From positions 13,715,001 to 13,779,000 of the forward strand of contig NC_084495.1 of assembly GCF_030035675.1 (NCBI RefSeq): a DNA stretch of 64,000 nucleotides, given 5' to 3'. The notes beneath the pieces are model-generated. The model did not search any database, was not told the DNA's origin, and saw only the letters and a list, made by a program, of their open reading frames with translations. The position numbers and the translations under genes are program-made. This document shows positions 7,757-20,737 of the stretch, one piece after another. This DNA comes from Rhineura floridana. Its lineage: Eukaryota > Chordata > Lepidosauria > Squamata > Rhineuridae. Each line of letters opens with the position of its first letter. Position 1 is the stretch's first letter.

Positions 7757-10700
7757 ACTTACATAAGACCAGCTTAAAAAAAAAGACAATCCCATACCTA
7801 CAGAATTGAAACATAAAAGACATAGCCCCCAAAAGTGAAAATGGGATGACAAGGAAGAAGAAAGCAACCAAACTCACTAGCCTTTTTGGTGGCTTGTCTC
7901 AGTGTTGAGAGGAGTGCTAAGACAGAAGAGCAAAGCAGTGAGCAAAGTATGACTATCAAGGCTGGAGACATTTTGTCTGCCGGCCAGAGGAGCATGACAA
8001 GGTGACAACAGAGGTGCCTTGTGGCCTCTGGCTTGAGACCTGTATGAGCCAGGGAAAGCCTCAGGAGCCAGGGTTCAGAGTTCAGGCTTCTGTCCAGAAT
8101 TTCATGCTAGCCCAGGAAACAGGTTGTCCAGGTATCTGGTCAAATTTAGATTCATTCCTACCCGTGCAAGAGCATGATGTGGAGGCCCAGCCTTGTGGTG
8201 GGGACATATCTTTTTAGAGCTGGGAAGACACGTCCTGAGATCTAAGGTGGGCCTGGTTCAGGTTGAGCAACTATGAGGTGGGGAAAAAAATCCAGATGAC
8301 ACCTTGAACACTTGAAGGTCAACATCAAGGACCATTGGGCATAATTCCCAAAGTCCCATCCACATGTTCATTTCTACACAAAATGAAAATCAGTTTAGAG
8401 TTTTATTATCTGTTGTTAATTGAGAGCTTATGACTTATTACCAGCCATGACTCAGGATTGGACTACCCATATTTAAAGGATGAGGCCAAGGATTCCAAGG
8501 AGAAGGCAGAATGTGGCAGGGAATTTCTCTCATCACAGACCCCACTCCTTCAGAAGTCCTGGTGCACGAGGAACCTTAAAAAGCCATCTTGACATTTAAA
8601 GAGGCCATATTACCCATGTTCCCACAATCTGAAGGGTGCAGTCTGGAAATTGCAATAGAGGCACAGTGCCCCTGTGAGAGGCATCACTTGCTAAATGTTA
8701 GGCAAGTCCCCTTTAAACTGAAGAGGTCTTCATGGAGGAGCTGAGCTAGCAGCCCAGGCTGAGTTTAACTACTTCAGAATTCACTGAAGTAGCCTTCAAA
8801 TCTGCCCTACTCTTGGAGCTGTCCAGTGCCCTGAACTGCCTGCGTTTGAACCCTCCTGTGACCACGTCCTGGAACAGAATGCAAACTGTACCAGTGCTGG
8901 ATGATATTACTTATTTTTATGTCCTGTGTTTAAGTACTTGTATTTAATCAGTCATACTTTATTCATGCATTTTATCAAATGCAAAGGAATTACCACCTCC
9001 TAGTTGTAAATAAAGGGGGGCATTTCAGATTATGCTATGGGATCAAAGTAAAAACCTATTTGATAGAGAATGGGTTTTTTAAAAAAAGAAAAACACACTT
9101 TAACAGAATATAAAATGGTAAGACATGTTTACACAAATCCTCATGTATTAATTAAATCAGCATTATTTCCCAGGTGCCTAACATTCCGTCTACTATCATA
9201 TATCCTTAAAACTGCAGATTCCTACAGAGTTGTGCAATGATCCTTCAAAGTATTTTTTTAAAATTACATTTTATGGCAAGCTATTCAATATCTCTTTAGG
9301 AGGATGATTTAGTAGCACCATGTCCTGAAGCTATACTTGTCAGGAATCTGTGAAATTGGGTATTAATGTTATGAATAATGTATATGTGCAGATTTGAGAA
9401 TATGTCTATGCTCCTCTATGGGATTTTGAATACCATCAAATGCCAGGTATCAACTAATGATATGACAACTCTGTGACTAAAGGCTACTTCAAAAATGACA
9501 TGTTTTCTACATGGACTTTGATTTGTAAGAAAATGCATGCAGGTGACATGTAGACAGTTTGGTAAAAATGGGTTTATCCACATGGGAGCAAAACATCATA
9601 TTAAAGAAGCTGCTTTTATCTCTGTTTTCCGTTTGCACAGTTCACACAGGGGGCTGAAAGACAGCTGCAAACCCGGTATTTTTCATTCACACTGAAGGGA
9701 AAGGATTAATCATGCAGCTTCCTAATGACCATGCCCTCTTAAGGTCAAAATTTCACTTCCTCTGGTTACCTTGGAAATTGAGCATGCTCAGTTTGTTCCA
9801 CAGTTTCATAAAGTGTGATTATTTGTATTTTCACTGCTACAATCCAGCTGGAATGCAAATATTTGCTTGAACAGTGTTATGCTTTTGTGCACAAATTAGG
9901 GGAGAAAGAAAATTAAAGCACAGTTTGCAGCAGGCTTGCAGAAAAGGAGCCAGCAGCCAAACAGGAAATGAAAGCCAGCCAAACAGGAAATGAAATGAAA
10001 GAAGGGAGGAGGAGGAAGTGGGCATGGAGAGGGAAACAACTGACACACCCACCTAAAGCATTGGAGTAAAGTGTCTACAAGCACTCAGAGATATGAACTG
10101 AAGTCTTGTTTACCTTCCCTTTTCAGATTAAAAGAGCTTATACTACAGATTTAAAGGGGAAAACTACGATCTAGCTGCTAATTGCATGCAACACTGTGTG
10201 ATCCATGCAAATAAAAAGGGGCTGTGAGTAGCACCAGACCCACACTAAAGCTCTGTGTGACCCAGCCCAATAACGCATGCATACCTCTGTTCACTGCCTG
10301 TGCAGGAAAATGCTTCCTTTATAAGTCGTGTGTGTGTGTGAGTGAGTGAATGAGTGAGTGCACATGCACCATTTGTGTGCTTTGGAAATTCGTAACTTTT
10401 GAAAAGGTGTGCTTATTTTCCATGCTCTGTGAGTACCAGTTTCCTTGAGGTTTGAGGCATGTGTGTTTCTGTATCAGGATTAAGTCATGAAACATATAGC
10501 AGAGAAATGTTTGATGATATTGAAGAGTTTCTTTACCTCCAACACATATGACAAGGAGGGGAACAACACTGCAGGTCAGATGTTATGACAGATGTTATGA
10601 GAGTCCTTTTAAGAAGTAAACATCCTGAGGTTCAACCTGAAAAGTTTCACAATTCACAACCTCAGCCTGAGCACAGGATTCAAGAGTGTATTTCTGGTCT

Positions 10701-10768
10701 GGCATTGGGATGAGCATAATTTTCCCATTGGGGAAGACTGTTCCTTGAAAAAAATATATAACAAAATT
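7757..10768. other. Unassigned stretch
   Basis: About 3 kb in which I recognise no gene, RNA or interspersed repeat. It holds a simple GT/GAGT-rich run near 10328-10360. The longest open frames are under 100 codons and show no domain. Confidence 0.4.
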
Positions 10769-10769
10769 T

Positions 10770-10905
10770 CATCTAGCTGTGTGTTGTCTACCATGACTGG
10801 CAGCAGTTCTCCTGGGTTTCAGACTGGGGACACTCCTAACCCTACCTGAGATCTTCTGCATGCAAATCAGATGCTCTGTTAGTGAGGTATGGCCATTCCA
10901 CAAAG
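10770..10905 (-). mobile_element. tRNA-derived SINE (type A), reverse
   Basis: Read on the minus strand: head cctcactaacagagcatctg, then atttgcatgcagaag and the body ccagtctgaaacccaggag, gaactgctgccagtcatgg, tagacaacacacagctagatg-type text cut short. Same family as 21190-21400. Confidence 0.7.
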
Positions 10906-11402
10906 TTGTCTGTCTGGAACTTGGCAAATTGTATCCACTCAGACAGGTCTACTTGGTCTGCAAACTCTGTTCAGTTATTCCAAATGGGGTGAAAAGTTAC
11001 AACCATACCCCACCCCACCCATAACAGTAAATGGGGGAGGCAGCAACTTCATTTTTTCCAAATCAAGATTTAGATTTGGGCTGGGTGCACACTCCTAACA
11101 GATACCCTTTCCTGAGTCTGTATAGAAACATTTTTAATCAGAAAATATGACACTTCTTTGATTGTATTCCCAAGGTACTTACAGTTACTATGGTACCTTT
11201 ACCAATGACTCTCTGTATGTGCCTCACATTGACATTTCCCAGCAGCTTCCTTCTCTGCTGAACATCTGGATGAAGAACAATAGCAATAGCAAGACAATAA
11301 ATATTTGGAGGAAGAGGGTTCCAGGAAGCACATCTAGTACCCTGAAGATTTCATGTGTCTAGATCAGATTTTCAGCCATCTTCCATGCATAAGTAGTTAG
11401 CT
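10906..11402. other. Unassigned stretch
   Basis: No gene or known repeat recognised. Confidence 0.4.
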
Positions 11403-11410
11403 CTTATACC

Positions 11411-11792
11411 CAGGAGTGTAGTCGTCCAGGATCTTAGGGGGGCCTTAGACCCTTTACTGTTTTGGGAGCAGGATCCCAACAGGGTCCTTATGTCTCCAAT
11501 ATCCTACAAGCCAATCAGCATGAAAGGGAAGCATGTTAGCTACTGAGAAGAGTCCTCTAACATGCTTCGCTGTCTCTTCTTGCTGATTGGAGTCAATCAG
11601 AGTGACAGGTGGTGAGTCAGCCACTGAGAAGACTCTTTCATGCTTACTGGCCCCTACAGACGTCTCTTGTTGTGAGAGATGGCATTAACAAGGATCTAAT
11701 TCTTAACCCAGCAGCAAAAAGGGGGGAGAGGAGGTGTGGCTGTGCCTATCATGAAGGGACAATGCACATCTGAATTTGCCACTACGCTACTG
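11411..11792 (+). mobile_element. Family G hAT-type non-autonomous element
   Basis: 382 bp. Termini caggagtgtagtcg and gccactacgctactg form short inverted repeats (CAGxxGTGTAGT). Flanked by a decayed 8-bp duplication cttatacc / cttgtatc (11403-11410, 11793-11800; 6 of 8 match). Other copies with better duplications lie at 43112-43573 and 55951-56326. No coding capacity; it presumably relied on a hAT transposase elsewhere. Confidence 0.82.
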
Positions 11793-11800
11793 CTTGTATC

Positions 11801-13985
11801 CGCCAACACATAAAAAGTAATAATATGTAACAGGTGAAATGGAGAGGAGGGGACTGACCTCTCGCTCCGGTCATGGCAAAAGAGTCTCCTGGATATTAGT
11901 TCAGCAGCCAACATACTCAGTCATGCTGTACCATCAATATGGTTTTCTAGAAGCAGTAAGCTGCTCAATTCAACTCAGGGTTCACTGGTGTCCACTTTGC
12001 CCCCTCCCTTCATTATAATAAATCAAATATTTTTTCTCTCCCCCTTCCATTGGTAAAATTTGCAGGCATAGTTGCCCCTCCAAAGTAGATAGCACTTGCA
12101 TAATTACAGATAAACACATCCAAGTTTTGTTTTGTTTTTGCTGGACTCCTTTCAGGTTGATGGGGGAGGGGGCAGGGGAGAACAAAATGGGATTTACTGT
12201 CCAAGTAAGATCATTCTCTCCAACATATCAGTCTCAATAAATCCCTCCCTCTGCCCTCTCCTCATGCTTGTGTCTACTTCCCTTTCCCCCATTTTCTGCT
12301 TTGACATTTTCCTTTTATGGTATAGTAATTTAATTTTAGGAGGATTTTAAATTAGGTACCAGAAGTTTGATCTGGAAGCTCACACAAAACTTCCTTCCCA
12401 CTTTCCACCTGGCCCATAGTAATTTTAGTCACCGATTGGACTTATGGTGCAATCAGAACAAATTAGGTTATGGTTTAACAGAAGCTTTATCTGAAAAAAA
12501 CATGCATAGGGCTGCACATAAGCATTAGAAGTATAAAGTCAACCAAACATATAAAGAAGATGTGGAAGAGACATTTCTTACATTCTTAAGTAGCAGAGAT
12601 AGTGATGGTGACGTGTCTCTCTAGATCCTTGATCCCCCATATCCCATAAGAACAGGGGTACACGCCACAAGAATTTATGCATACTCTAAGCACAATGTCG
12701 CATGCCTTCTCATTTAGTTCTTAAAAACTTGGAGTCCATATAAGGTGGTGTACCTCAAATGCAGTGCCTCATTGGCTCTCTGATCATCCCCTTCTCCACA
12801 TTTGCCTACACCTCAGAAGTCAGGCACGTGCACTGTCTATAAATGTGTAGGAAGTTCCTAGATCCCTCCTTCACATTTCTGTGTTTGTACTTTTCAGTTC
12901 TCACTCAAACCTACCTGCAAATCTAACCACCTCTATGCTTCCTGTTTTCACAGACTATTGGAAGATAGCTTTCAGATAAGTTGTATTGCTAAGTTGGCAG
13001 AACATATACTATTTTCTCAAGGCCTAAAAAGACCGCTTGGGAACCATATGTAAGACGCCTTAGGTTTCCAGCATGGAAAGAAAGGAGGGGTATAAATGTA
13101 ATGAAGAAGAGGAGGAAGAAGAGGAAGAAGAAATAGTAGTAGTAGTTTGGTGACATACAGTATTATTTTAGCAGATATTTGTCTGCAGCATTGCTTTGAC
13201 GTGACCAAGGTGTCATGAAGCACTTCAGAAGTCCCCATTTGGATTCATTGTGCCTTGCACAGATCCTGCTTCATTTTTAACAAGGCCAAAATATTCTGAG
13301 CCATCCTGCTTCAGCTCATCCAAATCTGATCTGTACCTCTATGTATCACAAACTACATTTTGAGCTCCCTTCAAGTTTCAAAAGACAATTTATCATGCAA
13401 TGTGAGGAGCTTGTGTTCAAGAAACTCAACCCCAGAGTCCCCATGGCTACATGGAACTAGAGGCTCGGTTTGATGTTATACACTCTTATGATATCAATTC
13501 ATGTTGTACAAATCATCCACTTGTATCGCAGGACAGGATAGGCATTTCAAACAACTGGGTGTTGGTTGGCAGTGCTTATGTCTAGGCCTTCCTTGCAAGC
13601 TTTATTATCACAATAAACTCAGCATATGAGTCTGCAGCTACCTCTAACATTCATATACAAACCACAAAGCTTGTGGACTTCATCTGAGAAATGTCTGGTT
13701 TTCAGAATTTGTCTTGGGTATGGAGAGGAATCACTGCAGGAAACACAGAATTTCTGGCCCAGGACTTAAACTTGACACTGAATTTTTCTTCCTCCGCCCC
13801 CCCTGCTCTCAGGTATCCAGATAAACTGCATGGAAATCTTTGCTGGGCAGTCTTCCTCAGCCTCTTAAATATTTCCTCACCAGCAAACCCCCACATCCTG
13901 TTTTGCCATGAGCACCTGCCAACACAAGGAGCATCTCTCCATTGCTTGGCAACAAGGCTGGCACATCTCTCTCAGCTGGGTTGGC
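11801..13985. other. Unassigned stretch
   Basis: About 2.2 kb with no recognised gene or interspersed repeat. It contains a purine-rich GAA/GGA run with a short GTA run near 13100-13146. An open frame starting at 13691 runs into the next element and shows no domain. Confidence 0.4.
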
Positions 13986-13994
13986 TCTCTAGGA

Positions 13995-14355
13995 CAAGGG
14001 TTGAAAACTTCAGGCCCGTGGGGGGTGTCAAATGCGGTCCTCCAGGTCTTTCTGTCTGGCCCACACACCCTCATCAGCTGCATTCCTTACTACTTACTTC
14101 CTACCCTGTTCTTGAGTGTGTTTGCCAAGCTGGAATGTGCCCTTGGACTCTGATAATGACTCGTGCTTGTCAGGATGGAGAATAGAAAGGGGTGAGTGAG
14201 TGGGCCTAGAAACTAGCCTATGGTACAATGGAAAATTTGCATTCATTGATTTGCCCACTTCTGTATCTAGCCTCACCCAACACTGGCATGTGGACCTCTA
14301 AATGTTGCCCAGAAGGGAATGTGGCCCTTGGGTTGAACAAGTTTCCCCACCCTTG
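13995..14355 (+). mobile_element. hAT-like non-autonomous element
   Basis: 361 bp with terminal inverted repeats caagggttgaaaac / gtttccccacccttg and an 8-bp target duplication ctctagga / ctctagaa (13987-13994, 14356-14363; 7 of 8 match). Interior text such as cttcaggcccgtggg and aatgtggcccttgggtt is typical of Charlie-like hAT remnants. Short open frames across it are not genes. Confidence 0.82.
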
Positions 14356-14419
14356 CTCTAGAACCATCCCCACATATTGCCTTGAACTTGAAAAGGAATC
14401 CTTCTTCTGCTACTGCTGC

Positions 14420-14640
14420 TGCTACCGCCACCCTATCCTTCTACTAAAGTACACAAGGTGGCTCACACAAAACAAACACAAAATAAGATAAAAACGGTGA
14501 TATTAGAGCAAGACAAAATGCAACCTAGAACCAAAGCAAGCTAACAAACAGAGCCAAGCATCAGTTTTAAAGCAAGCGACAGCTTTAAAACCAGATTACA
14601 CAATAAAGAACTGGCAGCCAAAGGGATCATGTGCTTTTCC
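14420..14640 (-). repeat. Possible degraded L2 3' end
   Basis: Weak similarity to a minus-strand L2 3'UTR (ctaaagtacacaaggtggc, AAAC-rich runs, aactggcagccaaag). Too decayed to be sure. Confidence 0.3.
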
Positions 14641-14787
14641 TTAAACAAGAAAGGTAAGCTCGCAGCTACTGACTCTCTGCTTCCACAGCAGCAAGTTTTT
14701 CTTCCAGCAAGACAATCCGTCTGAACAAGTCCGTATAAAGAGATTTTAACTGGATATGTAATTATGAAATAAATTCACCAACTGCTT

Positions 14788-15340
14788 AAGAACCTAAGAA
14801 GAGCCCTGCTGGATCAGGACAGTGGCCCATCTAGTCCAGCATCCTGTTCTCACAGTGGCCAACCAAATGCCCATTGGAAGTCTGGAAGCAGGATATGAGC
14901 ACAAGAGCACTCTCTCCACCTCTGCACTTTCCAGCAACTGGTATGCAGAAGCATATTGCTTCTGACTTGGAGGAGGAGCATAGCCATCATGGCTAGCAGC
15001 CTTCGCTACCCTTGTCCTCAATGAAATTGTCTAATCCTTTTTTAAATCCATCCAGGTTGGTGCTATCACTGCCTCTTGTGGGAGTGAATTTCATAGTTTA
15101 CCTATGCGCTGTGTGAAGAAGTACTTTCGTTTGTCTGTCTGAATCTTCCAACATTCAGCTTCACTGGATGCCCATGACTTCTAGTGTCACAAGAGAGGGA
15201 GAATAACTTTTCTCTATCCACTCTCTCCATGTCGTGCACACTTTTACTTGCCTTTTCTCTAAACTAAAAAGCAGGCAGAGGAGTCACTCCATCTTGATGA
15301 TCTTGGTGGCTCTTTTCTGAACTTTTTTATATATTATTAT
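14788..15340 (-). mobile_element. CR1 LINE, 3' end
   Basis: Minus-strand CR1. The 3' terminus starts cttaagaacctaagaagagc and runs through ctggatcaggacagtggccc, atctagtccagcatcctg and ctcacagtggccaaccaaatg into the C-terminal coding block (wording as in 32234-32554). 5'-truncated and decayed; RT core absent. Confidence 0.85.
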
Positions 15341-15344
15341 AATC

Positions 15345-15715
15345 TAGTTGGCTTTCATAATGCCTACGCAGACAGGTATCCCTTCATCCAGTTTGATATA
15401 AAGGACTTAAATCTTTGCTGAGGTTTGCAGGAACCCATCTTAGACTGCTTCTTTCCACAATAAAGAGGACAACAAATAACCTTACATTTTAATTCGGCAA
15501 TCAAGTCTCAAAGGCAAATTATTTTGAAATGGAAATTGTATTTCAATTTGCTCTACTGTGAGAAATGCATCTACAGCCTGCTTAAGGGAGGATCCAAGTC
15601 CTGGTGCACCTCACTGCCCATATAAAGAAATACCTGTCCAGCTGGCTCCTCCAGGACAATGCCATTGATGTTTATCCCATCACTGCTGTCATTGCATGAT
15701 GGCTTTCCCCATAGT
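15345..15715. other. Unassigned stretch
   Basis: No gene or known repeat recognised. Confidence 0.35.
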
Positions 15716-15716
15716 A

Positions 15717-15853
15717 CAGGGCTGGGAAATCAGTAGCCCTCCACATGTTGCTGGACTATAATTTATTTCGTCCTTGACCATTGACTATACTTTCTGGTGA
15801 TGATAGAGATGAAGTCCAACAACATGTGGAGGGCCACAGGCTCCCTATCTTTG
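15717..15853. repeat. Palindromic hAT-like MITE, diverged
   Basis: 137 bp with facing arms ccctccacatgttgctgga and tccaacaacatgtggaggg, ends cagggctgggaaatc / ggctccctatctttg. Same plan as family H but a different subfamily and older. No clear 8-bp duplication. A related short piece follows near 15861-15910. Confidence 0.6.
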
Positions 15854-15914
15854 GATAAAAGCAGGGATGAGATTTGTGGCCCTCCCAGCGTTATTGGATT
15901 CCAACACCTGTAGA

Positions 15915-16680
15915 GGTGTTGCAGCTTAATCTGAGGTAAACCACATGACCACTTTTTTGACTTCTTGATGCAAACAACATCACATTTCCCAAATGATGTT
16001 TTTAAAGTAATTGGTGGGTGTTGGGTTACAACATCTACCAAATTTCAGCTTTCTGAATAATGCCATTTTGGGGTACACTTTCTGCCACCCCATAAGGTAA
16101 ACATTACAAATGTTTCCCTTTCCAACTTTTCCTGTTATCAAGGTGGTGTCTGACAAATCTGTTCTGTAGGTGATTTGAGAAGTTCCAACCATTTGAGGAT
16201 ATACGTGTCTCATTTTAAAGCACAGATGTACAAACATCTCATTGATTCTTTCTAGTATCCTGGGCAGTCCTTGAGCTGCATTTGAAACAGTTTTCAGCTA
16301 TCTATCTAATGTGACAGTTGATGAGCCATTGTACACTTTGAATTGTCCTGAGTTTAAAACAAATACTACTGAACAAGTAGGATCTGCAACAAAATATTGC
16401 ACTGCATTCTTACTTCCTAATAGGAGTACGTCAGTTGAAGCCACCAGCCAGCCACACCCTTCTTCAGAAGACCATTCCAATTTCTGTGCCTACTAACCAT
16501 TCTCAGTCTTCATTGGCTGATTGTGCATCAGGCATCCCACACCCCATCAGGCCACTTCATACGCCACTTCCTCTGTGTCAGGATGCTGACCTCTGTAATG
16601 AGGTAAACTTCATAGCCCAAAGTTTCAAGTTACATTTAAAAACATCACCATCTCATTCTCATGTAGTAATTGGCATCCCT
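15915..16680. other. Unassigned stretch
   Basis: No gene or recognised repeat seen. Confidence 0.35.
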
Positions 16681-16682
16681 TG

Positions 16683-17180
16683 TGTTACATATTTATTTAT
16701 TACCATTATTTTTACCCCACCCTTTTTCCAAAACTGGAACTCACCGCAGCTTCCAGATAAAAGCACACCTATAATTAAAAACATACAAAAGTCTAGATTA
16801 AAATCAAATTAAACAATTTACAGTATTAAAACCATTCATACATACAGTTAAAATAATTCAAACTCAGTTTAAAATAATACAATTAGGCAACAGCAATACA
16901 GCACCCTTCAAGACCTGTCCTTAACAGCTTTCAGTTCCGAAGGCTTGTTGAAATAAAAAAGTCTTTGCTTGCCGACGGAAGGACTATAAGAAGGGGACCA
17001 TTCTTGCTTCCCTAGGAAGGGAGTTCCAAAGCCTTAGGGCAACCACCAAAAAGGCCCTATCTCGCATCCCCACTAGTCATGCTTGTGAGGACATAGGTAT
17101 TGCAAGAAGGGCCTCTCCTGAAGATCTCAGGGCCCGGGCAGGCTCATATAGGGATATGGATCCCATTTGAGCTTTCTGTA
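16683..17180 (-). mobile_element. L2-related LINE 3' end
   Basis: Minus strand: an A-rich 3'UTR followed by coding-like text with gaagggagttccaaagcc, caaccaccaaaaaggccc and ggcttgttgaaataaaaaag, which corresponds to the SVVAPELWNSLP...KTWLF region of L2. It is a separate, older subfamily; clade assignment within the L2/CR1 group is by resemblance only. Confidence 0.6.
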
Positions 17181-17449
17181 ACTTGGATGTATCTTAAGTA
17201 TTGCCAGATGTGATATTGTCCTCATTTCTATAGTGAGTCCCAAATGAACTAACCCTGAAGTGTTTGAGCTTGGACAAAGAGTGACAAGCTAACAAGCTTC
17301 AGCTGGTAACTTGGAAGCATCTAAAAAACTTGCAAAAACACTTCAAGTTTTGAAAATACCCTGTCATCAGATGTTTCAGATGATCACTCAGTTCCAGGGC
17401 TCTAGTTCCATTGGAAAGTTTGCTGAAAATTTCAGTACCCCAGAAGGTA

Positions 17450-17640
17450 AGGTGGCATTCAATGCTAGTCCTACTCAGAGCAGACCCACTGAAGTTAATA
17501 GGCATGACTAACAGTGCACTCTGAGGCAAGTCTACTCAAAGGTAAGTTCCACTGAAGCCTATGGAGCTTGTTCCCCAATAAGTAGGCACAGGATTGCAGC
17601 CTGACTTAGGTTTATTGATTTCAGTGGGTCTACTCATTAC
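17450..17640. repeat. Family S palindrome copies in a cluster
   Basis: Several units such as cctactcagagcagaccc, ctactcaaaggtaagttcc and ttcagtgggtctactc in alternating orientation, with aggattgcagcctgac between. Same family as 2066-2165. Confidence 0.5.
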
Positions 17641-18690
17641 AGCTTCTCTGTTAATGCTAATGGGAAACTGAAAAGCAGCATTAAGAAAGAAGACTGAGAG
17701 ATTAGGTTGGGGCAGCTCCAAGATTTGAAGAATGAACGAACGAATGAATGAATAAAAGAGCTAGAAGAGGGCACTAAAGAAAGGTGCACCGAGGAATTCA
17801 CCACAAACTATAGAGATACATTTGAAACAAGGGAAAGGGAAGTGGAGAGGAGTAGGGAGGGTTTTGCATTGTGTGGAGATGAAGCTGGCAACAACTCCAA
17901 CTCCCACACTTTGCTAAATCTGACCCAGCTGTGTAGGCACAGCTGTGCCAGAGAGGATGAGGCCTGGTTGCAGGAGGAGCCTGAAGATGCTGACTCATCT
18001 CTCTACCAGATATAAGAATAGGGCTGAGTGAAGAAAAAGGGGACAATTGCAAAGCTATGAAAAGGAGCTGGGAAGTTAACATTGCCACAAGCTCAGAAGT
18101 AGCCCAGAATGAGGTAGGATTAAGGTGGGGCTTGATAAAATAGAGGACTGTATGTGAAGTAACAACGCAGGATATTGAAAAGATGGGAGGGATATGTAAA
18201 GCATAATATGTAACTAGAAATGTACTATTGAACCTCATAGGATTGCATGATGAGAAGAGACTCCTCTGAGAGTCTCACCAAGCCTCATCTGCGAATTTGA
18301 GTAGATTTGGGACTCTGAAGGGATCCTAACATACAAGATACTTTCCTTATAGGAAAGGGCAAGCTGCAATCCTAAACTGAAGCACTCTTTCAACAACTTT
18401 TTTGTTGCAAGCCCATATGTGTATAATCCCAATCAAAATATTCAACAATTATTTGATGAATGATAATTCCCACCATGTGTGTGGTTGCTGTTCCCCTATT
18501 TTTAATAACACTGTTAGGCAAAGTGCTCAGATGAGCCAGATCAGAGCACGGTTCCACACTGAGGGCTCTGGCCACCAAATGTGACAAGCTTTTTGCCTGT
18601 GTGTATGTATCTGTTGTCTCTGTATGTGTGAGTTAAGAGGTCAAGTATGGAGGGGAATAAGAGGTATGTTGGGGTTTTGTGAATGGTTTG
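17641..18690. other. Unassigned stretch
   Basis: About 1 kb without a recognised gene or repeat. A 146-codon minus-strand open frame at 17798-18238 shows no domain I know. Confidence 0.4.
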
Positions 18691-18691
18691 T

Positions 18692-18890
18692 TATTGTGTT
18701 TATATCTTACCTTTCTCCCCAGGAGCTTAAGTGGAGTACATGATTCTCTTCCCTCTCCACTTTATCCTCACAAGCTATCCTTAGGAGATAGGTTAGGCTG
18801 AGTGACTGTGATTGGCCCAAGATCAGTTTCATGAGTGAGTTGAGGTCTCCTAGTCCAGCTCTCTAACCACTACACAATGTTGCTGTTGTT
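18692..18890 (-). mobile_element. tRNA-derived SINE with LINE-type tail (type C)
   Basis: Minus strand. The 3' side reads tttctccccaggagcttaag, the body has cctcacaagctatccttagg and gtgattggcccaagatc, and the tRNA-like head ends near gctctctaaccactacac. Also at 42595-42795 (minus) and 63765-63935 (plus). Confidence 0.7.
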
Positions 18891-18894
18891 TATT

Positions 18895-19380
18895 GAGATG
18901 TTTGAACTCAGATTAATTTTGTAATCTTCCCTGTGCCTTTTTATTATGAATCATGTTAGACAAATAAATAAAATCTTTGTGGTAGGGGGGTTTTTTTGGT
19001 TTTTTTTTAAAGTCTACATTGTCTGGGATGGCTAATTATTTTTCATTAACTCTTCAGCTAGCTTTAAGTATCTGAAGAAGAGAGTGGGAGTATTTGTCTG
19101 TCTGAGCTCTATTGTCTTAATGGTTGATGATTAGTAAAAGGCCCTTAAAGCAGCTGTAGCTTCATCCAGATGTATTGTTTTCCTTCTGAAGAAGAAGTGA
19201 ATAGGTTTTTTATTGATGTACTGCAAGGAGTTCTGCATGGAAACCTGACCAAATATATATATTTCTGTGAGCATCAGAAATATGTTTGATTTGATATTTT
19301 AAAGATGAACATCCTAGCATTCTAAAAGCATAATTTGTCCAGGCAGTCTAAGCTTTCCAACAACTACAAAGGAAAGCAAG
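18895..19380. other. Unassigned stretch
   Basis: No gene or repeat recognised; a G/T homopolymer-rich bit lies near 18985-19010. Confidence 0.4.
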
Positions 19381-19395
19381 TAAGCAAAAACCTCA

Positions 19396-20737
19396 ATCGA
19401 TCTTTATTGATACAGTCATAGACCAAAAACATTTATAAATAAAACTACATACATTTATAACAAAAGGTTACAAAGATGCAGTCATGTTAAAACAATAAAA
19501 CAATAGAACAACAAGGGAAACAGTTACAATAAGGTAGCGGAAGCTTCTGAAGGGATAGATGCCCTCCGTATTGATTGGGCCACGAAAATATATTTAGCGA
19601 CTGGCAAGATAGTATCCTTATTAGCCGCTGACAAAAGATGGAAAAGTAAACAGTCAAGCGGTTTGTAGGGGTATTTATTTATGATGGGGGTTATGAATTT
19701 GGAGCGAATATCATCATATAGGGCGCACTCAAAGATGACATGAGAGAGAGTTTCTATGGCGCTGACACCGCAAAGGCATAATCGGTTTGCATACGGGATA
19801 CGTTTAAATCTCCCTTCAAGTAAGGCAGAGGTAAGACAGTTAAATCTAGCCTTTGTAAAGGCTAGACGATATTTGGGGATCGTGAGAGTTTCCAGGTAAG
19901 GGGCACTGAGCATAGGCGCAAAGCTCAGACCAAAGTGAATAGGAGAACAGGTCGAGGTGGCTGCGGTAATGGAGCGTTGGAAGTCCATATCGCTGATACG
20001 AGTCTGGATAGAAAGTTTAACTGTCTCTGGAGCGTGGGACATCAGATGTTCAATTGAGAGGCCAATACTTGCAAGGTAGTTTGTAAACGTTAGGGCCCAT
20101 TTCGAGGTAAAAGAGTCTTCCCAGAGTAAAGGGAGATAGCCAGTGGATTTTTCATAAGACATTTTAAGCCAGAAATTTAGGGCGGCCATCCACGCTTGAG
20201 ACTCAAGTGAGACTAGGCTGGATTCTAACCTGAGGACCGCCGCAGGAACGCACCTGGAAACGCCAAAAATTTGTCTGAGAAACAAAGAAAGAACTGCCCC
20301 CACAGAAGAGTTGAAGGCGCCAATCCGTAAAGGTACCCCGTAGAGAAGTTGAGAAATAGTTTTGGATCTAAAAACCTTTAGGGCTGCCGGAATGTATTGT
20401 CCTCCTTTAGTGAAGAAGAACCTTCGAATACCACTGGCTGAGTTGCGAGCAGTAGAAATAGCCCCTCGGATATGGGGATTCCAGGACAGAGAGGAATGAA
20501 ATAGTATACCAAGGTATTTGAAATGAGAAACCTGTTCTATTTTATGGGTATTGATTGTCCATACGTGAGCAGGAGAGTGCTTGGCAAAAGCTAAGATCTT
20601 AGTTTTGGAAAAGTTTATAGATAGTTTGTTATCATGATAGAAACTCATACAAGCTTTTGTTAGGCGTTTGAGTCCTACTTTAGAAACAGAAAGGAGAACA
20701 GCGTCATCTGCATACAATAACAGAGGACAATGCAGGT
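19396..20737 (-). mobile_element. Non-LTR retrotransposon, 5'-truncated, with 15-bp TSD
   Basis: A clean insertion read on the minus strand and flanked by an exact 15-bp target-site duplication taagcaaaaacctca (19381-19395 and 20738-20752). 5' truncation falls just before the RT YADD motif. The element ends without a poly(A) tail; its last bases on the coding strand include caataaagatcga. The coding part is uninterrupted. The exact duplication and open frame indicate a young insertion. The clade is not CR1 or L2; the CCHC-like C-terminal motif suggests an I/Ingi/Vingi- or R4-like group, not settled. Confidence 0.92.

Noticed and set aside
13691-14185. 164-codon plus-strand frame
   Set aside because: Its second half runs across a hAT-like element with its own target duplication; no recognisable domain.
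18735-18890. Splice-site-like and exon-like text near a SINE
   Set aside because: Explained by the type C SINE; also seen at 42595 and 63765.
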